A DNA stretch of 11,091 nt from Flammeovirgaceae bacterium UBA4659 (GCA_002405445.1 DHLV01000140.1:8013-19103); one strand, 5' to 3'. Positions 1-8,512 are shown, numbered from the stretch's first letter. Program-made: numbers and translations. Notes: generated by a model from the sequence alone, not told the origin.

Positions 1-3000
1 CCTTTCATTTTCAGTTGATGACCTGCAAAAACTCACCTGGCTTTTTGGTGGTGCAAAACCATTACAAGAGAAAACACTGAGCGGTAAATACCTGGGTCCC
101 CGCAAGGAGATGATCACCCCGTGGAGTACCAACGCGGTAGAAATCACCCAGACCATGGGCATCGCAGGTATTGAACGCATTGAGGAATTTTTTGCCGTTA
201 CCGCCAATGTTCACTTTGACAAGATGTTGCAGCACCTATACGATGGTCTCGATCAGGATGTGTTCCCCGTTCACCTTACCCCGGCTCCTGTGCTGGAAAT
301 TGACGACATCAAAAAATACAGCGAAGCTGAGGGCCTTGCTTTGAGCGAAGAGGAAATCAGATACCTGAACGAAGCGAGTTGGAAACTGGGACGAAAATTG
401 ACCGACAGCGAAGTATTTGGGTTTAGTCAGGTGAACTCCGAACATTGCCGCCACAAAATTTTCAACGGCACGTTTGTTATTGATGGTGTTGAAAAAGAAA
501 TGACGCTCTTTCAGCTCATCAAAAAAACATCCAAAGAAAATCCGAATCAAATTGTTTCGGCTTATAAAGACAATGTTGCCTTTATCAAAGGACCACGCGT
601 AGAGCAGTTTGCGCCAGAGCGACAAGACGTGCCCGACTTTTTCAAAATAGAAGATTTCGATTCGGTGATTTCGTTGAAGGCAGAAACACACAACTTCCCC
701 ACCACTGTTGAGCCATTCAATGGCGCAGCCACCGGTTCGGGTGGAGAGATCAGAGATCGGCTTGCAGGCGGAAAAGGCTCGTTGCCCTTGGCGGGAACGG
801 CTGTGTACATGACTTCGTATCCGCGTTTGGAGAAAGGCAAAGCTTGGGAAGGAAATGATCCGAGAAAGTGGCTTTATCAAACACCGGCCGAAATTCTCAT
901 CAAAGCATCGGATGGTGCCAGTGATTTCGGAAACAAGTTTGGTCAACCGCTCATCAGCGGAAGCTTGTTCACCTTCGAGCATGAAGAACAAAAAAAGAAA
1001 TACGGTTTCGACAAAGTAATTATGCTGGCCGGTGGCGTGGGCTTTGGCAAAGAAAAAGACAGCAAGAAAGAACACTTACAAACAGGTGATCAGATCGTGA
1101 TGATGGGTGGCGATAACTACCGCATTGGAATGGGCGGTGCAGCCGTATCGTCTGTAACCACCGGTCAATTCGCCAATGCGCTTGAGTTAAATGCTATTCA
1201 GCGCTCCAACCCCGAGATGCAGAAGCGTGTGATGAATGCCATTCGCGCAATGGTGGAATCAAAAGAAAATCCGATTGTTTCCATTCACGATCACGGAGCA
1301 GGCGGCCACTTGAATTGCTTCTCTGAATTATTAGAAGAAACAGGTGGTACGATTGAAGTGGAAAAAATTCCCGTGGGTGACCCTACCCTTTCGGCAAAGG
1401 AAATCATCAGCAACGAATCGCAAGAGCGAATGGGCTTGGCACTCCATAAAAAAGATATTGACACACTGCAACGCGTGGCAGATCGCGAGCGCGCACCCAT
1501 GTATGTAGTAGGCGAGGCTACAGGGGATAAAAAATTTACCTTCAAAGGCGCGAAGGGTTCTATCAATCCGGTAGAACTTGAAATGTCTTACTTGTTCGGT
1601 TCATCGCCTAAAACAATTTTAATAGACCAAACCCAACCCACGCAGTATGGCGACATCCGGTACGATACTGCACACATCAAAAAGTATATCGAGTATGTAT
1701 TACAACTGGAGTCTGTGGCATGCAAAGATTGGCTGACCAATAAAGTTGACAGATCCGTTACAGGTAAAGTAGCAACACAGCAAACATGCGGTGAGATTCA
1801 ACTGCCGCTCAACAATGTGGCTGTCATGGCCATTGACTTTTTGAGCAACAAAGGGATTGCCACATCCATCGGCCATGCGCCAGTGGCGGCCCTGGTAAAC
1901 CCTGCACATGGCAGTCGGTTGGCGATTGCCGAAGCATTGACCAACCTGGTGTGGGCGCCTCTCACACATGGGTTAAAGGGGGTATCGCTCAGTGCCAACT
2001 GGATGTGGCCCGCAAAAAATGAAGGCGAGAATGCGAGGCTCTACGAGGCAGTGCAGGCAGTGAGCACTTTTGCCTGCGAGTTGGGCATTAACATACCCAC
2101 CGGCAAAGATTCGCTTTCCATGACCCAAAAATACCCGAATGGAGAAGTAGTATTTTCACCCGGCACGGTCATCATCTCAACTGTGGCCGAGGTGAGCGAC
2201 ATCCGCAAAACCGTTTCGCCCGACTTAAAATCAGCCATCCGATCCACGTTGCTTTACATTGGTTTTTCAAACGATGAAATGAAACTGGGCGGCAGCAGTC
2301 TCGGCCAGGTTCTTTCCGGTTTGGGAATTGATGCCCCCACTGTTAAAGATTCAGCCTATTTCGCACAAGCATTTGAGGCGACCCAATCACTCATCAATCA
2401 AAATCTCATATTGGCCGGCCACGACATCTCTTCGGGTGGGTTGATCACCACATTGCTGGAGATGTGCTTCCCCAACCCGCACGTTGGCATTGATGTAACC
2501 ATGGCTCTGGGTATCGATCCGGTGAAAACACTATTTGCAGAAAACCCGGGTGTGGTCATTCAGGTGACAGATGCCGCATTGGTAGCGCAAACTTTGAACC
2601 AGGCCGGAGTTGGTTTTAATGTCGTTGGGGTGGTAATGGATGTACCGTTAATCCGTTGGCGAGGTGGAGTGAACGAGCCACACGCTGTTGGCATTTCAGA
2701 ACAGCATGCATCCGCGGGTGCAACGCTTGAAGAACTCAGCATTAGCGACCTGCGAAAAAAATGGTTTCACACTTCCTATTTGCTCGATCGTATTCAACGC
2801 CCCGGTGGGCACGCAGCGTTGCGAGAAAAAAATTACCTCCACCAGCCACTTCAGTACGTCTTCCCGCCATCGTTCGATGGACAATTCAAAACAATGGGTA
2901 TTGATTTCGGGCGTAGAGCACCAACCGGCATTACAGCTGCCATCATACGCGAAAAAGGAGTGAATGGCGACCGTGAAATGGCTTATGCGCTTTATCTGGC

Positions 3001-3694
3001 AGGCTTTGACGTAAAAGACGTGCACATGACAGACCTTGTTTCGGGTCGCGAGGATTTGCGAAACGTAAGCATGATTGTGTTTGTCGGGGGCTTTTCAAAT
3101 TCTGATGTGCTGGGTTCAGCCAAGGGCTGGGCAGGGGCATTTCTCTATAACCCTGCAGCCAAAGGCGCACTTGACCACTTCTACACCCGAACAGACACTT
3201 TGAGTTTGGGCGTTTGCAATGGCTGCCAGTTGATGATGGAGTTGGGGCTTGTGTACCGCGAGATACCGATGGATGAACATCCAAAGATGCACCACAATGG
3301 TTCCGGCAAATTCGAATCCGCGTTCATCACCATTGAAATTGCCAAAACCAATTCGGTGATGTTGAGCAGCATGGCTGGCACCCGGCTTGGTGTGTGGCTG
3401 GCACATGGCGAAGGGAAATTTGTGTTGGGAAGTTTGGACAACTACCAAGTGGCCGCTACTTATTCCTATCAGCAATATCCCGGCAATCCCAATGATTCTG
3501 AATTTGCAGTAGCCTCGCTCTGTTCAAAAGATGGAAGACATTTGGCCATCATGCCGCACATCGAGCGGACGTTGTTCCCTTGGAACTGGCCGCACTATAC
3601 CCGCGATAAGATGGAGGATGAGGTAGGCCCCTGGATGGAAGCTTTTGTGAATGCACGGGAGTGGGTAAAAAAGAACGCGAAGAGCAAGCACTAG
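1..3694 (+). CDS. purL: Phosphoribosylformylglycinamidine synthase (FGAM synthase), 5'-partial
   Basis: Converts FGAR, glutamine and ATP to FGAM in the fourth step of de novo purine synthesis; cytosolic. This is the long fused form, with synthase and glutaminase in one chain. The frame opens at base 2 with no stop, and the 36 codons before ATG 110 read as the conserved N-terminal domain (WLFGGAKP, YLGPRKEMITPWSTNA). ATG 110 is therefore internal and the true start lies off the window. Visible length is 1230 residues, near full length. Counting from base 2, the order is: N-terminal domain; linker with SEHCRHKIF; first AIRS domain with ETHNFPTTVEPF (His about 230) and GGEIRDR; HDHGAGG (about 429); second AIRS domain with TGKDSLSM (about 701) and HDISSGG (about 807); and the class I glutaminase domain with nucleophile Cys about 1072 in GVCNGCQ and His 1186/Glu 1188 in MPHIER. 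The reading frame is intact and ends in TAG. It faces the histidine kinase gene tail to tail. Confidence 0.97.
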   Translation, partial: LSFSVDDLQKLTWLFGGAKPLQEKTLSGKYLGPRKEMITPWSTNAVEITQTMGIAGIERIEEFFAVTANVHFDKMLQHLYDGLDQDVFPVHLTPAPVLEIDDIKKYSEAEGLALSEEEIRYLNEASWKLGRKLTDSEVFGFSQVNSEHCRHKIFNGTFVIDGVEKEMTLFQLIKKTSKENPNQIVSAYKDNVAFIKGPRVEQFAPERQDVPDFFKIEDFDSVISLKAETHNFPTTVEPFNGAATGSGGEIRDRLAGGKGSLPLAGTAVYMTSYPRLEKGKAWEGNDPRKWLYQTPAEILIKASDGASDFGNKFGQPLISGSLFTFEHEEQKKKYGFDKVIMLAGGVGFGKEKDSKKEHLQTGDQIVMMGGDNYRIGMGGAAVSSVTTGQFANALELNAIQRSNPEMQKRVMNAIRAMVESKENPIVSIHDHGAGGHLNCFSELLEETGGTIEVEKIPVGDPTLSAKEIISNESQERMGLALHKKDIDTLQRVADRERAPMYVVGEATGDKKFTFKGAKGSINPVELEMSYLFGSSPKTILIDQTQPTQYGDIRYDTAHIKKYIEYVLQLESVACKDWLTNKVDRSVTGKVATQQTCGEIQLPLNNVAVMAIDFLSNKGIATSIGHAPVAALVNPAHGSRLAIAEALTNLVWAPLTHGLKGVSLSANWMWPAKNEGENARLYEAVQAVSTFACELGINIPTGKDSLSMTQKYPNGEVVFSPGTVIISTVAEVSDIRKTVSPDLKSAIRSTLLYIGFSNDEMKLGGSSLGQVLSGLGIDAPTVKDSAYFAQAFEATQSLINQNLILAGHDISSGGLITTLLEMCFPNPHVGIDVTMALGIDPVKTLFAENPGVVIQVTDAALVAQTLNQAGVGFNVVGVVMDVPLIRWRGGVNEPHAVGISEQHASAGATLEELSISDLRKKWFHTSYLLDRIQRPGGHAALREKNYLHQPLQYVFPPSFDGQFKTMGIDFGRRAPTGITAAIIREKGVNGDREMAYALYLAGFDVKDVHMTDLVSGREDLRNVSMIVFVGGFSNSDVLGSAKGWAGAFLYNPAAKGALDHFYTRTDTLSLGVCNGCQLMMELGLVYREIPMDEHPKMHHNGSGKFESAFITIEIAKTNSVMLSSMAGTRLGVWLAHGEGKFVLGSLDNYQVAATYSYQQYPGNPNDSEFAVASLCSKDGRHLAIMPHIERTLFPWNWPHYTRDKMEDEVGPWMEAFVNAREWVKKNAKSKH

Positions 3695-3704
3695 CTGGGG
3701 CACG

Positions 3705-6700
3705 TTACACCGATTGAACCGCAATCGGCAACTCAACGAAAAATGAACTGCCCGTGCCGGCTCTGGATTCAAACCAAATTCTTCCGTTCATATACTCGAC
3801 CCCCTGTTTGGCGATGGCAAGGCCCAGGCCGGAACCGGATTTTTTGGTACTAAACGAAGGAATAAAAATCTTGTCGCGCAAAGCTTCTGCAATACCTGAA
3901 CCATTATCAACAAACGAGATGATGGCTTTTTGATCGTATCCGTTGATTGCCACATCTACCCTCGCTTCGTTTTCACCTTCGTTTGCCTGTAGTCCATTGA
4001 TGATCAGGTTCGCGAAAATACGGATCAGCAACTGCTCATCGCCCATCACCCAAAGCTCGGGCAAGTGGGCGCTGAATACCACCTTACCGAGTGCACCTTG
4101 GTCATACAATGCCACCGCTTTGCCCACTGCCTGTGTGATGTTGACGCGTTCCAATATCGGCAAAGGCATCTTTGCAAACGAACTGAATGACGAAGCAATC
4201 CCGTTGAGGATCTCAACCTGTTGCAGCAATGTTTTGATGGCCTGCTGACGTTCGGGCGGCCCTTGACCGGCACCAAGCTCCATGCGTTGAAGCGTAAGCT
4301 TCATCGGGGTCAGCGGGTTTTTGATTTCGTGCGCAACCTGTTGCGCCATTTCGCGCCATGCCGATTCCTTCTGCGTGCGGGCCAGCTCCGCTTTACTGTT
4401 TTCTAAATTCTGCACCATTCGGTTGTATTCTGCAACCATCATCCCAATCTCATCATTAGACTGCCATTGCAACGGATTGTTTTTGCCCGTAAGTGTGGTG
4501 GCCGCCAGCGTACGCGTTATGAACTTGAGCGGAAACGTGAGCCAGTTGACAGCATACAATGAGATGAAGTGAAACAACAGGAACACGACCACAAAAACCA
4601 CTAATATATTACCCACCACCAACGCCTGCGACTTCTCGCTGGTGCGGGCTGATTGGAAGAATGGAAAATTCACCACGCCCAGCAACTTGGCAGATGCACC
4701 AGCGCGCACCGCACGGTAGGAGCTACTGTATTGCAACTTGCCGATTTGTTCCGAACAGACAACATAATTCTCCTCAAGCACAGCCACCCGATGAAATGCC
4801 TCACGATTGAGATACCGTGGTTGAAGTTGGTTTTCAAAAATCAATGGCTGGCTTGTTGCCAGTAATGCACCGTGCGGATCAAAAAGCGAAACGTCCGTCT
4901 GCGATGATTTTGCCAGGTCTGCCAACTGCTGCGATAAAGTGCCCGTATTGCGGGTAGAATCACCTGCTTCCATCCACTGGGCGATGGTCTCAGTGAGCGC
5001 CTCAGATCGCGCTGCAATCTGTTCATTCAGTTCGCGCTCAGAGGTTTGGTTGGAAATGCTGAGAGTTGCCACGGCCAACACCGCTAACGGAAGAATGAAG
5101 GCCGCATAAATATACAACTGGATACGGGCCGCGTAGGTCGGTTTGTAGCCGCGATACAAACTGGTGAGAGCGTACACCACCATCCATAAAAATACCGCAA
5201 GCAATCCCAACACAAACCAAAATGAGAAATTGGCCAACACATTGTACCACCGATAGTCTTTGGCTGAAACTACCACCACTTCACCTTCGTCATTTTCTAC
5301 AGCAATGTGGTGATACCCGTGAGCCAGCACTCCCTCGCGGAAGATAGAAGCATCTGACAGTGCCTTCACAGCCTGCGGCTGTTGATAATTGAAATCACCA
5401 CTTGAAGCAATCCGCTGCCCGCGCGAAAAAAATCCGTAGCTGAAATCCTCCGTGTTCAAGAACTGGGTGAGCCGGTTGTCGAGCAACAACTCCGGATACA
5501 CCGAATGGGGCGCAATTCGTTTTAAGCTCAGGTCGATGAGCACGTAGCCCAGCAGCCCTGATTTACTGATACGAATGACGCTGAAATACCGCTTGGCAGA
5601 CTTCGGCTCTCTCAGCCGGTAAACACCCTCGTACTCGGTTTTTATGCCCTTATTGATGATACCTTCGATTGACCCGGCAAAATCATTGTCAGCGGCATGG
5701 GCAATGGGCTCGCCCGCCATATTGTATAAATAGACCCCCACATCATACCGATCAAAATAGGGGTTGATATACAGTTGCTGTACGCGTTCCCTGATACCTG
5801 CCTTCGACAGGAAGGGGTTGGCAAAGCGGCTTTGGATAAATGGGTCATGGGCAATCTTTTTACCTGCATCAAACAGGATAAACTCCCCCAAAATATCGTG
5901 ATTGACCAAGTTGTTGGTGGCAAACCTCACCTGCGATTGATGGGTTGCCTCTTTGGAAAAATACCGGATACTCATTCCAGCCAACAAACTGTAAGCGCTT
6001 GCTGCCACCAAAAAATACGAGAATGTAACAAATCCAACTTTTGAAAGTGATGATGAAAGATTAGCGAGATACAACACCACAAGATAGTCGATGCAGATGA
6101 TGAGCGGCATGGTGTAATCATGTCCGGAAAGCGCAGCATAGACAAGAAAAATGCCCACTGCTGTGCCAAGCGAAATCAAAAAACGCACCTCTGCCACCAG
6201 GTGCCGGGTGTATGTGATTGCCACGTGGCAAAAAACAAAACTGCTGAAAGTGCCAAACAATACACAAACAAACGCTACCATCCTTATGTCGTCAAAAAAA
6301 ACATGTTGTGTTACATCCAGGCGAATAGATGAGTTGTGGAAAACAACTTCGTAGAACAGAAAGGGAAACAAAAAAGCAAAAAGTGCCAGCGTCAACAAGC
6401 ACACAGCCGCAAAACTTTTGGTCAGTTGCTGAGATCGCAACAACCACGCAAACAATCTTAGCCTCGGATAAATAGAGAACAAATACGCTGAACAAACTGC
6501 CACCGCAAGCGAATTGAGGAAGAAATCGCCCAATGATACGTTGATCCACGAAGATGCAAATTTCTGCGGGTCGAATACGGACCATTGCCCCAGTACTGCC
6601 GGAAAGTTGAGCTGTATCATTGCGATGCGTAAAGCCACCAGCAATGTCAACAACAACAAAAACGAAACATCCAACCAGCCCCTTGCCTTAGCCCATTGAA

Positions 6701-7328
6701 CCACCACAACAATTGCGATAATCAGAAGTATAGCAGCGGCCAAAGCCCAAGCAAATGAACGCCAGTCAAATGGAAGCGCATCTACCACAAACTCATCACT
6801 GATTTTGAACAGTTTTGCCACCGGTAAGCCTGCCTGCTCCTGAGCAGGCAATACTTGAATGTTATCGATGGGGAAAATGGCTCCGTTCCATGTCGAACGC
6901 AAGTACTCATTGTTTACTTTAAAGCGTTCTATCAATGGTAAAACGCCTACAAGCACTTTCCGGCCTTCGAGTGGCCATCTTTGAACCAGATAGTCACCAC
7001 GGCTCACTTGCAACAACTGAACCGAATCCTCGTCAATGCTTTCCAGCCCTTCGGGGAAATAGCTTGCCTTGGTCCACGCAACCAAACGGGTAGAGTCAAA
7101 CAACAGGAAAGGGTAGGCGCACAGAGCCCATGACTTATCGGTAGCATTTACTGTTCGTAGACCCAAAGCTGCCCTGCGCAATGAAGTGAGTTGTTGCATC
7201 ACATTTTGCTCGATTTGGCGCGCAACCCGTTGTGGCCGAAACAAAGATTTATGTTGGCGTGCGCTCGATATTGTAGCCAACACGCAAACCGCAGAAATGA
7301 ACAATGCAAGGCCCAGCCGCTTGAACAT
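3705..7328 (-). CDS. Large multi-membrane-span sensor histidine kinase, NtrY type
   Basis: Membrane sensor kinase of 1207 residues that autophosphorylates on His and should pass phosphate to a response regulator, none of which is in the window. I chose ATG 7328 (MFKRLGLAL, followed at once by a membrane segment). The frame stays open to 7493, but that longer version would run 121 bases into the DUF983 gene. Hydrophobic segments lie near 3-22, eight between about 190 and 450, two at about 694-722 and 734-757, and one at about 899-922. That is 12 in all, and the parity puts three loops outside (about 23-190, 450-690, 758-897) and the kinase inside. The last two loops contain Cache/PAS-like stretches (VYLYNMAGEPIAH, SLFDPHGALLATS). 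A HAMP-like linker (about 923-975) leads to the H box HEIKNPLTPMKL with His1000. Then come the N box NLIINGLQA (Asn1107/Asn1111), the G1 box DNGSGIAE (Asp1141), and the G2 box GSGLGLA (from Gly1165). The H box wording is typical of NtrY. The signal sensed is unknown. Confidence 0.93.
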   Translation of the reverse strand: MFKRLGLALFISAVCVLATISSARQHKSLFRPQRVARQIEQNVMQQLTSLRRAALGLRTVNATDKSWALCAYPFLLFDSTRLVAWTKASYFPEGLESIDEDSVQLLQVSRGDYLVQRWPLEGRKVLVGVLPLIERFKVNNEYLRSTWNGAIFPIDNIQVLPAQEQAGLPVAKLFKISDEFVVDALPFDWRSFAWALAAAILLIIAIVVVVQWAKARGWLDVSFLLLLTLLVALRIAMIQLNFPAVLGQWSVFDPQKFASSWINVSLGDFFLNSLAVAVCSAYLFSIYPRLRLFAWLLRSQQLTKSFAAVCLLTLALFAFLFPFLFYEVVFHNSSIRLDVTQHVFFDDIRMVAFVCVLFGTFSSFVFCHVAITYTRHLVAEVRFLISLGTAVGIFLVYAALSGHDYTMPLIICIDYLVVLYLANLSSSLSKVGFVTFSYFLVAASAYSLLAGMSIRYFSKEATHQSQVRFATNNLVNHDILGEFILFDAGKKIAHDPFIQSRFANPFLSKAGIRERVQQLYINPYFDRYDVGVYLYNMAGEPIAHAADNDFAGSIEGIINKGIKTEYEGVYRLREPKSAKRYFSVIRISKSGLLGYVLIDLSLKRIAPHSVYPELLLDNRLTQFLNTEDFSYGFFSRGQRIASSGDFNYQQPQAVKALSDASIFREGVLAHGYHHIAVENDEGEVVVVSAKDYRWYNVLANFSFWFVLGLLAVFLWMVVYALTSLYRGYKPTYAARIQLYIYAAFILPLAVLAVATLSISNQTSERELNEQIAARSEALTETIAQWMEAGDSTRNTGTLSQQLADLAKSSQTDVSLFDPHGALLATSQPLIFENQLQPRYLNREAFHRVAVLEENYVVCSEQIGKLQYSSSYRAVRAGASAKLLGVVNFPFFQSARTSEKSQALVVGNILVVFVVVFLLFHFISLYAVNWLTFPLKFITRTLAATTLTGKNNPLQWQSNDEIGMMVAEYNRMVQNLENSKAELARTQKESAWREMAQQVAHEIKNPLTPMKLTLQRMELGAGQGPPERQQAIKTLLQQVEILNGIASSFSSFAKMPLPILERVNITQAVGKAVALYDQGALGKVVFSAHLPELWVMGDEQLLIRIFANLIINGLQANEGENEARVDVAINGYDQKAIISFVDNGSGIAEALRDKIFIPSFSTKKSGSGLGLAIAKQGVEYMNGRIWFESRAGTGSSFFVELPIAVQSV
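3710..3728. other. Perfect 7-base hairpin at the purL / kinase convergent junction
   Basis: CCGATTG and CAATCGG (3710-3716 and 3722-3728) form a perfect stem with a 5-base loop. It sits 15 bases past the purL stop and inside the last codons of the kinase gene. Neither strand has a T run after it, so it is not a standard terminator. It could still serve as an mRNA 3' end structure for purL. A 7-base stem can arise by chance in a window of this size. Confidence 0.3.
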
Positions 7329-7372
7329 AGTGATAAAGGTACGAACTTGAAATGGAAAGCCGGTTGCTTGCG

Positions 7373-7741
7373 CTAGGGTTGATGGCGGTATGCGTTGCCC
7401 CCGAACCAATATAAAAACAGCACACGCGAATAACGGAAACTGAACGGAATGGACAAGATGCAAGACACCACCAAACTGGTACCATACACCCAATCAGGTG
7501 GCTGGATCAGCAAGTAGAACAGCAACCAGGTCGCAATCATCAATGCCACCGTAAACGCATAGCTAACGTACAGGGCGCCAAAATAAAACCCCGGCTCTGG
7601 CGTAAGGCTGACCCCGCAAACCGGACAGTTTGCGTGCATGTCGGCAAATTTTTTGGAAATGGCGTTGTGCGAAAACAGGTGACCCTTTCGGCACCTGGGG
7701 CACTTACACTGCCATATCGCCTTTATTGAGGTTAAGTGCAT
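7373..7741 (-). CDS. DUF983 family membrane protein with two CxxC motifs
   Basis: Protein of 122 residues that matches the DUF983 family: a cytosolic Cys-rich head (C12, C14-x2-C17, then C39-x2-C42 in CPVCG) followed by the signature PEPGFYFGA at about 48-56. The four paired cysteines could form a zinc ribbon. Two membrane segments lie at about 59-80 and 84-110. No biochemical function is established for the family that I know of. In Bacteroidota and Proteobacteria it is often found beside cytochrome oxidase biogenesis genes, as here. The start ATG 7741 is only 11 codons before the first Cys and no other ATG is available. The gene must therefore overlap the end of the upstream small gene by 38 bases, which suggests translational coupling. 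The stop TAG is 44 bases before the kinase start. Confidence 0.88.
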   Translation of the reverse strand: MHLTSIKAIWQCKCPRCRKGHLFSHNAISKKFADMHANCPVCGVSLTPEPGFYFGALYVSYAFTVALMIATWLLFYLLIQPPDWVYGTSLVVSCILSIPFSFRYSRVLFLYWFGGNAYRHQP

Positions 7742-7958
7742 TTCGCTTGCTGGATCGGAACCAAAAAAAAGCGATCACACCGACCGCCAGGTAAGGAGCA
7801 ACGAATAGATACAAGATGCCAAAGTTGATGCCGGCTGCGATGCCAATCGTGCCATTGCTGATGTTGTTCTCCAGTTGTGCCCTGCACATCGCACATTGCG
7901 CAAAAATGTCAGGCCATGGACCCAACAAAAAAAGTAAAGTTACGATGAAAGCTCTCAT
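7704..7958 (-). CDS. Small exported membrane protein with a CxxC motif, function unknown
   Basis: Protein of 84 residues when started at ATG 7958 (MRAFIVTLLFLL). The frame is open further upstream to 8051, but that extension is hydrophilic, overlaps the DUF420 gene and would bury the signal peptide. Residues 1-20 look like a signal sequence ending in FAQ, so the mature protein would start right at the CAMCR motif (C22, C25). A Gly/Asn-rich stretch follows (INFGILYLF), then a membrane segment at about 47-67 and a short basic tail (RSSKR). Predicted layout: the CxxC pair outside the cytoplasm on a very short anchored domain. The pair could bind copper or heme or do thiol exchange; this is inference from position among oxidase assembly genes. 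I recall similar CAMCR proteins near oxidase genes in Bacteroidota but cannot name a family. It lies 29 bases after the DUF420 stop and overlaps DUF983 by 38 bases. Confidence 0.8.
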   Translation of the reverse strand: MRAFIVTLLFLLGPWPDIFAQCAMCRAQLENNISNGTIGIAAGINFGILYLFVAPYLAVGVIAFFWFRSSKRNALNLNKGDMAV

Positions 7959-7987
7959 AATGCTTCGGTTGATGATACCTCTGTCAG

Positions 7988-8512
7988 CTAACTGTAATAG
8001 GGTCTGATCATCCAATAAACTACAACCCCGGTTACGGCCACGTACAGCCACAAAGGAAATGTAAATTTAGCCAATGCTTTGTGTCTTTCATACTGCCCTG
8101 CCAGCGCCCGCGAGAAGGTAAATAAAACAAATGGCACCACGCCAATCGACAAGATAATATGGGAGATCAAAATAAAGTAGTATAAGTACTTGACTGCACC
8201 CTCGCCACCAAACGGTGTTGGGTCGCTAAACATGTGATAGACCACGTACATCACCAAAAAAGTGGCAGACAGGGCAATGCAAACCTTCATCACATTTTCA
8301 TGAAGCCTTCTGTTTCGATTTTTTATCGCCACCAAGGCTACGACCAACAACACGGCAGTCACTGCATTGATGGTCGCATAAATCGGAGGGAGAAATGAAA
8401 AATCATATCCCGGTATGTGAATACGAAAAAGCGCAGCCACCGCAAGGGGTATGGCAACGGAAAGAACAATGATGAATTTCCGGTAAGGATCTTTCGTATC
8501 TACGTTTGCCAT
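7988..8512 (-). CDS. DUF420 family membrane protein (CtaM/YozB-like)
   Basis: Protein of 174 residues with about five membrane segments (12-29, 41-63, 73-95, 107-135, 151-169) and family-typical histidines: H71 in RRLHENVM, H93 in VYHMF, H118 in LISHIILS, H144 in ERHKALAKF. DUF420 includes CtaM, which is needed for assembly of active aa3-type oxidase in Staphylococcus and Bacillus. By family and context this protein probably helps mature the cytochrome c oxidase encoded just upstream, perhaps at the heme or copper step, but the exact reaction is not known. ATG 8512 shares one base with the TGA stop of the SCO-like gene (TGATG), a typical re-initiation junction. A TTG one codon earlier is possible but less likely. 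The C-terminal end (WMIRPYYS) is complete. Confidence 0.9.
   Translation of the reverse strand: MANVDTKDPYRKFIIVLSVAIPLAVAALFRIHIPGYDFSFLPPIYATINAVTAVLLVVALVAIKNRNRRLHENVMKVCIALSATFLVMYVVYHMFSDPTPFGGEGAVKYLYYFILISHIILSIGVVPFVLFTFSRALAGQYERHKALAKFTFPLWLYVAVTGVVVYWMIRPYYS

Noticed and set aside
236..1075. Long open frame on the - strand inside purL (279 codons)
   Set aside because: It lies wholly antisense to a strongly conserved PurL region, its translation is Phe/Cys-rich without any recognisable motif, and it is explained by codon composition of purL.
2696..3475. Several overlapping - strand open frames under the glutaminase domain of purL
   Set aside because: All are antisense shadows of a well-supported coding region, overlap each other, and show no protein-family pattern.
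4046..5026. Possible short proteins on alternative - strand frames inside the kinase gene
   Set aside because: They overlap the uninterrupted kinase frame, which holds all expected H, N, G1 and G2 boxes; no sign of frameshift or split gene.
7329..7493. Extended N-terminus of the histidine kinase starting at 7493
   Set aside because: It would overlap DUF983 by 121 bases, adds a sequence with no domain pattern, and hides the natural N-terminal membrane anchor that begins at ATG 7328.
7959..8051. Extended N-terminus of the small CxxC protein
   Set aside because: The added 31 residues are hydrophilic, overlap the DUF420 gene, and would place the signal peptide in the interior.
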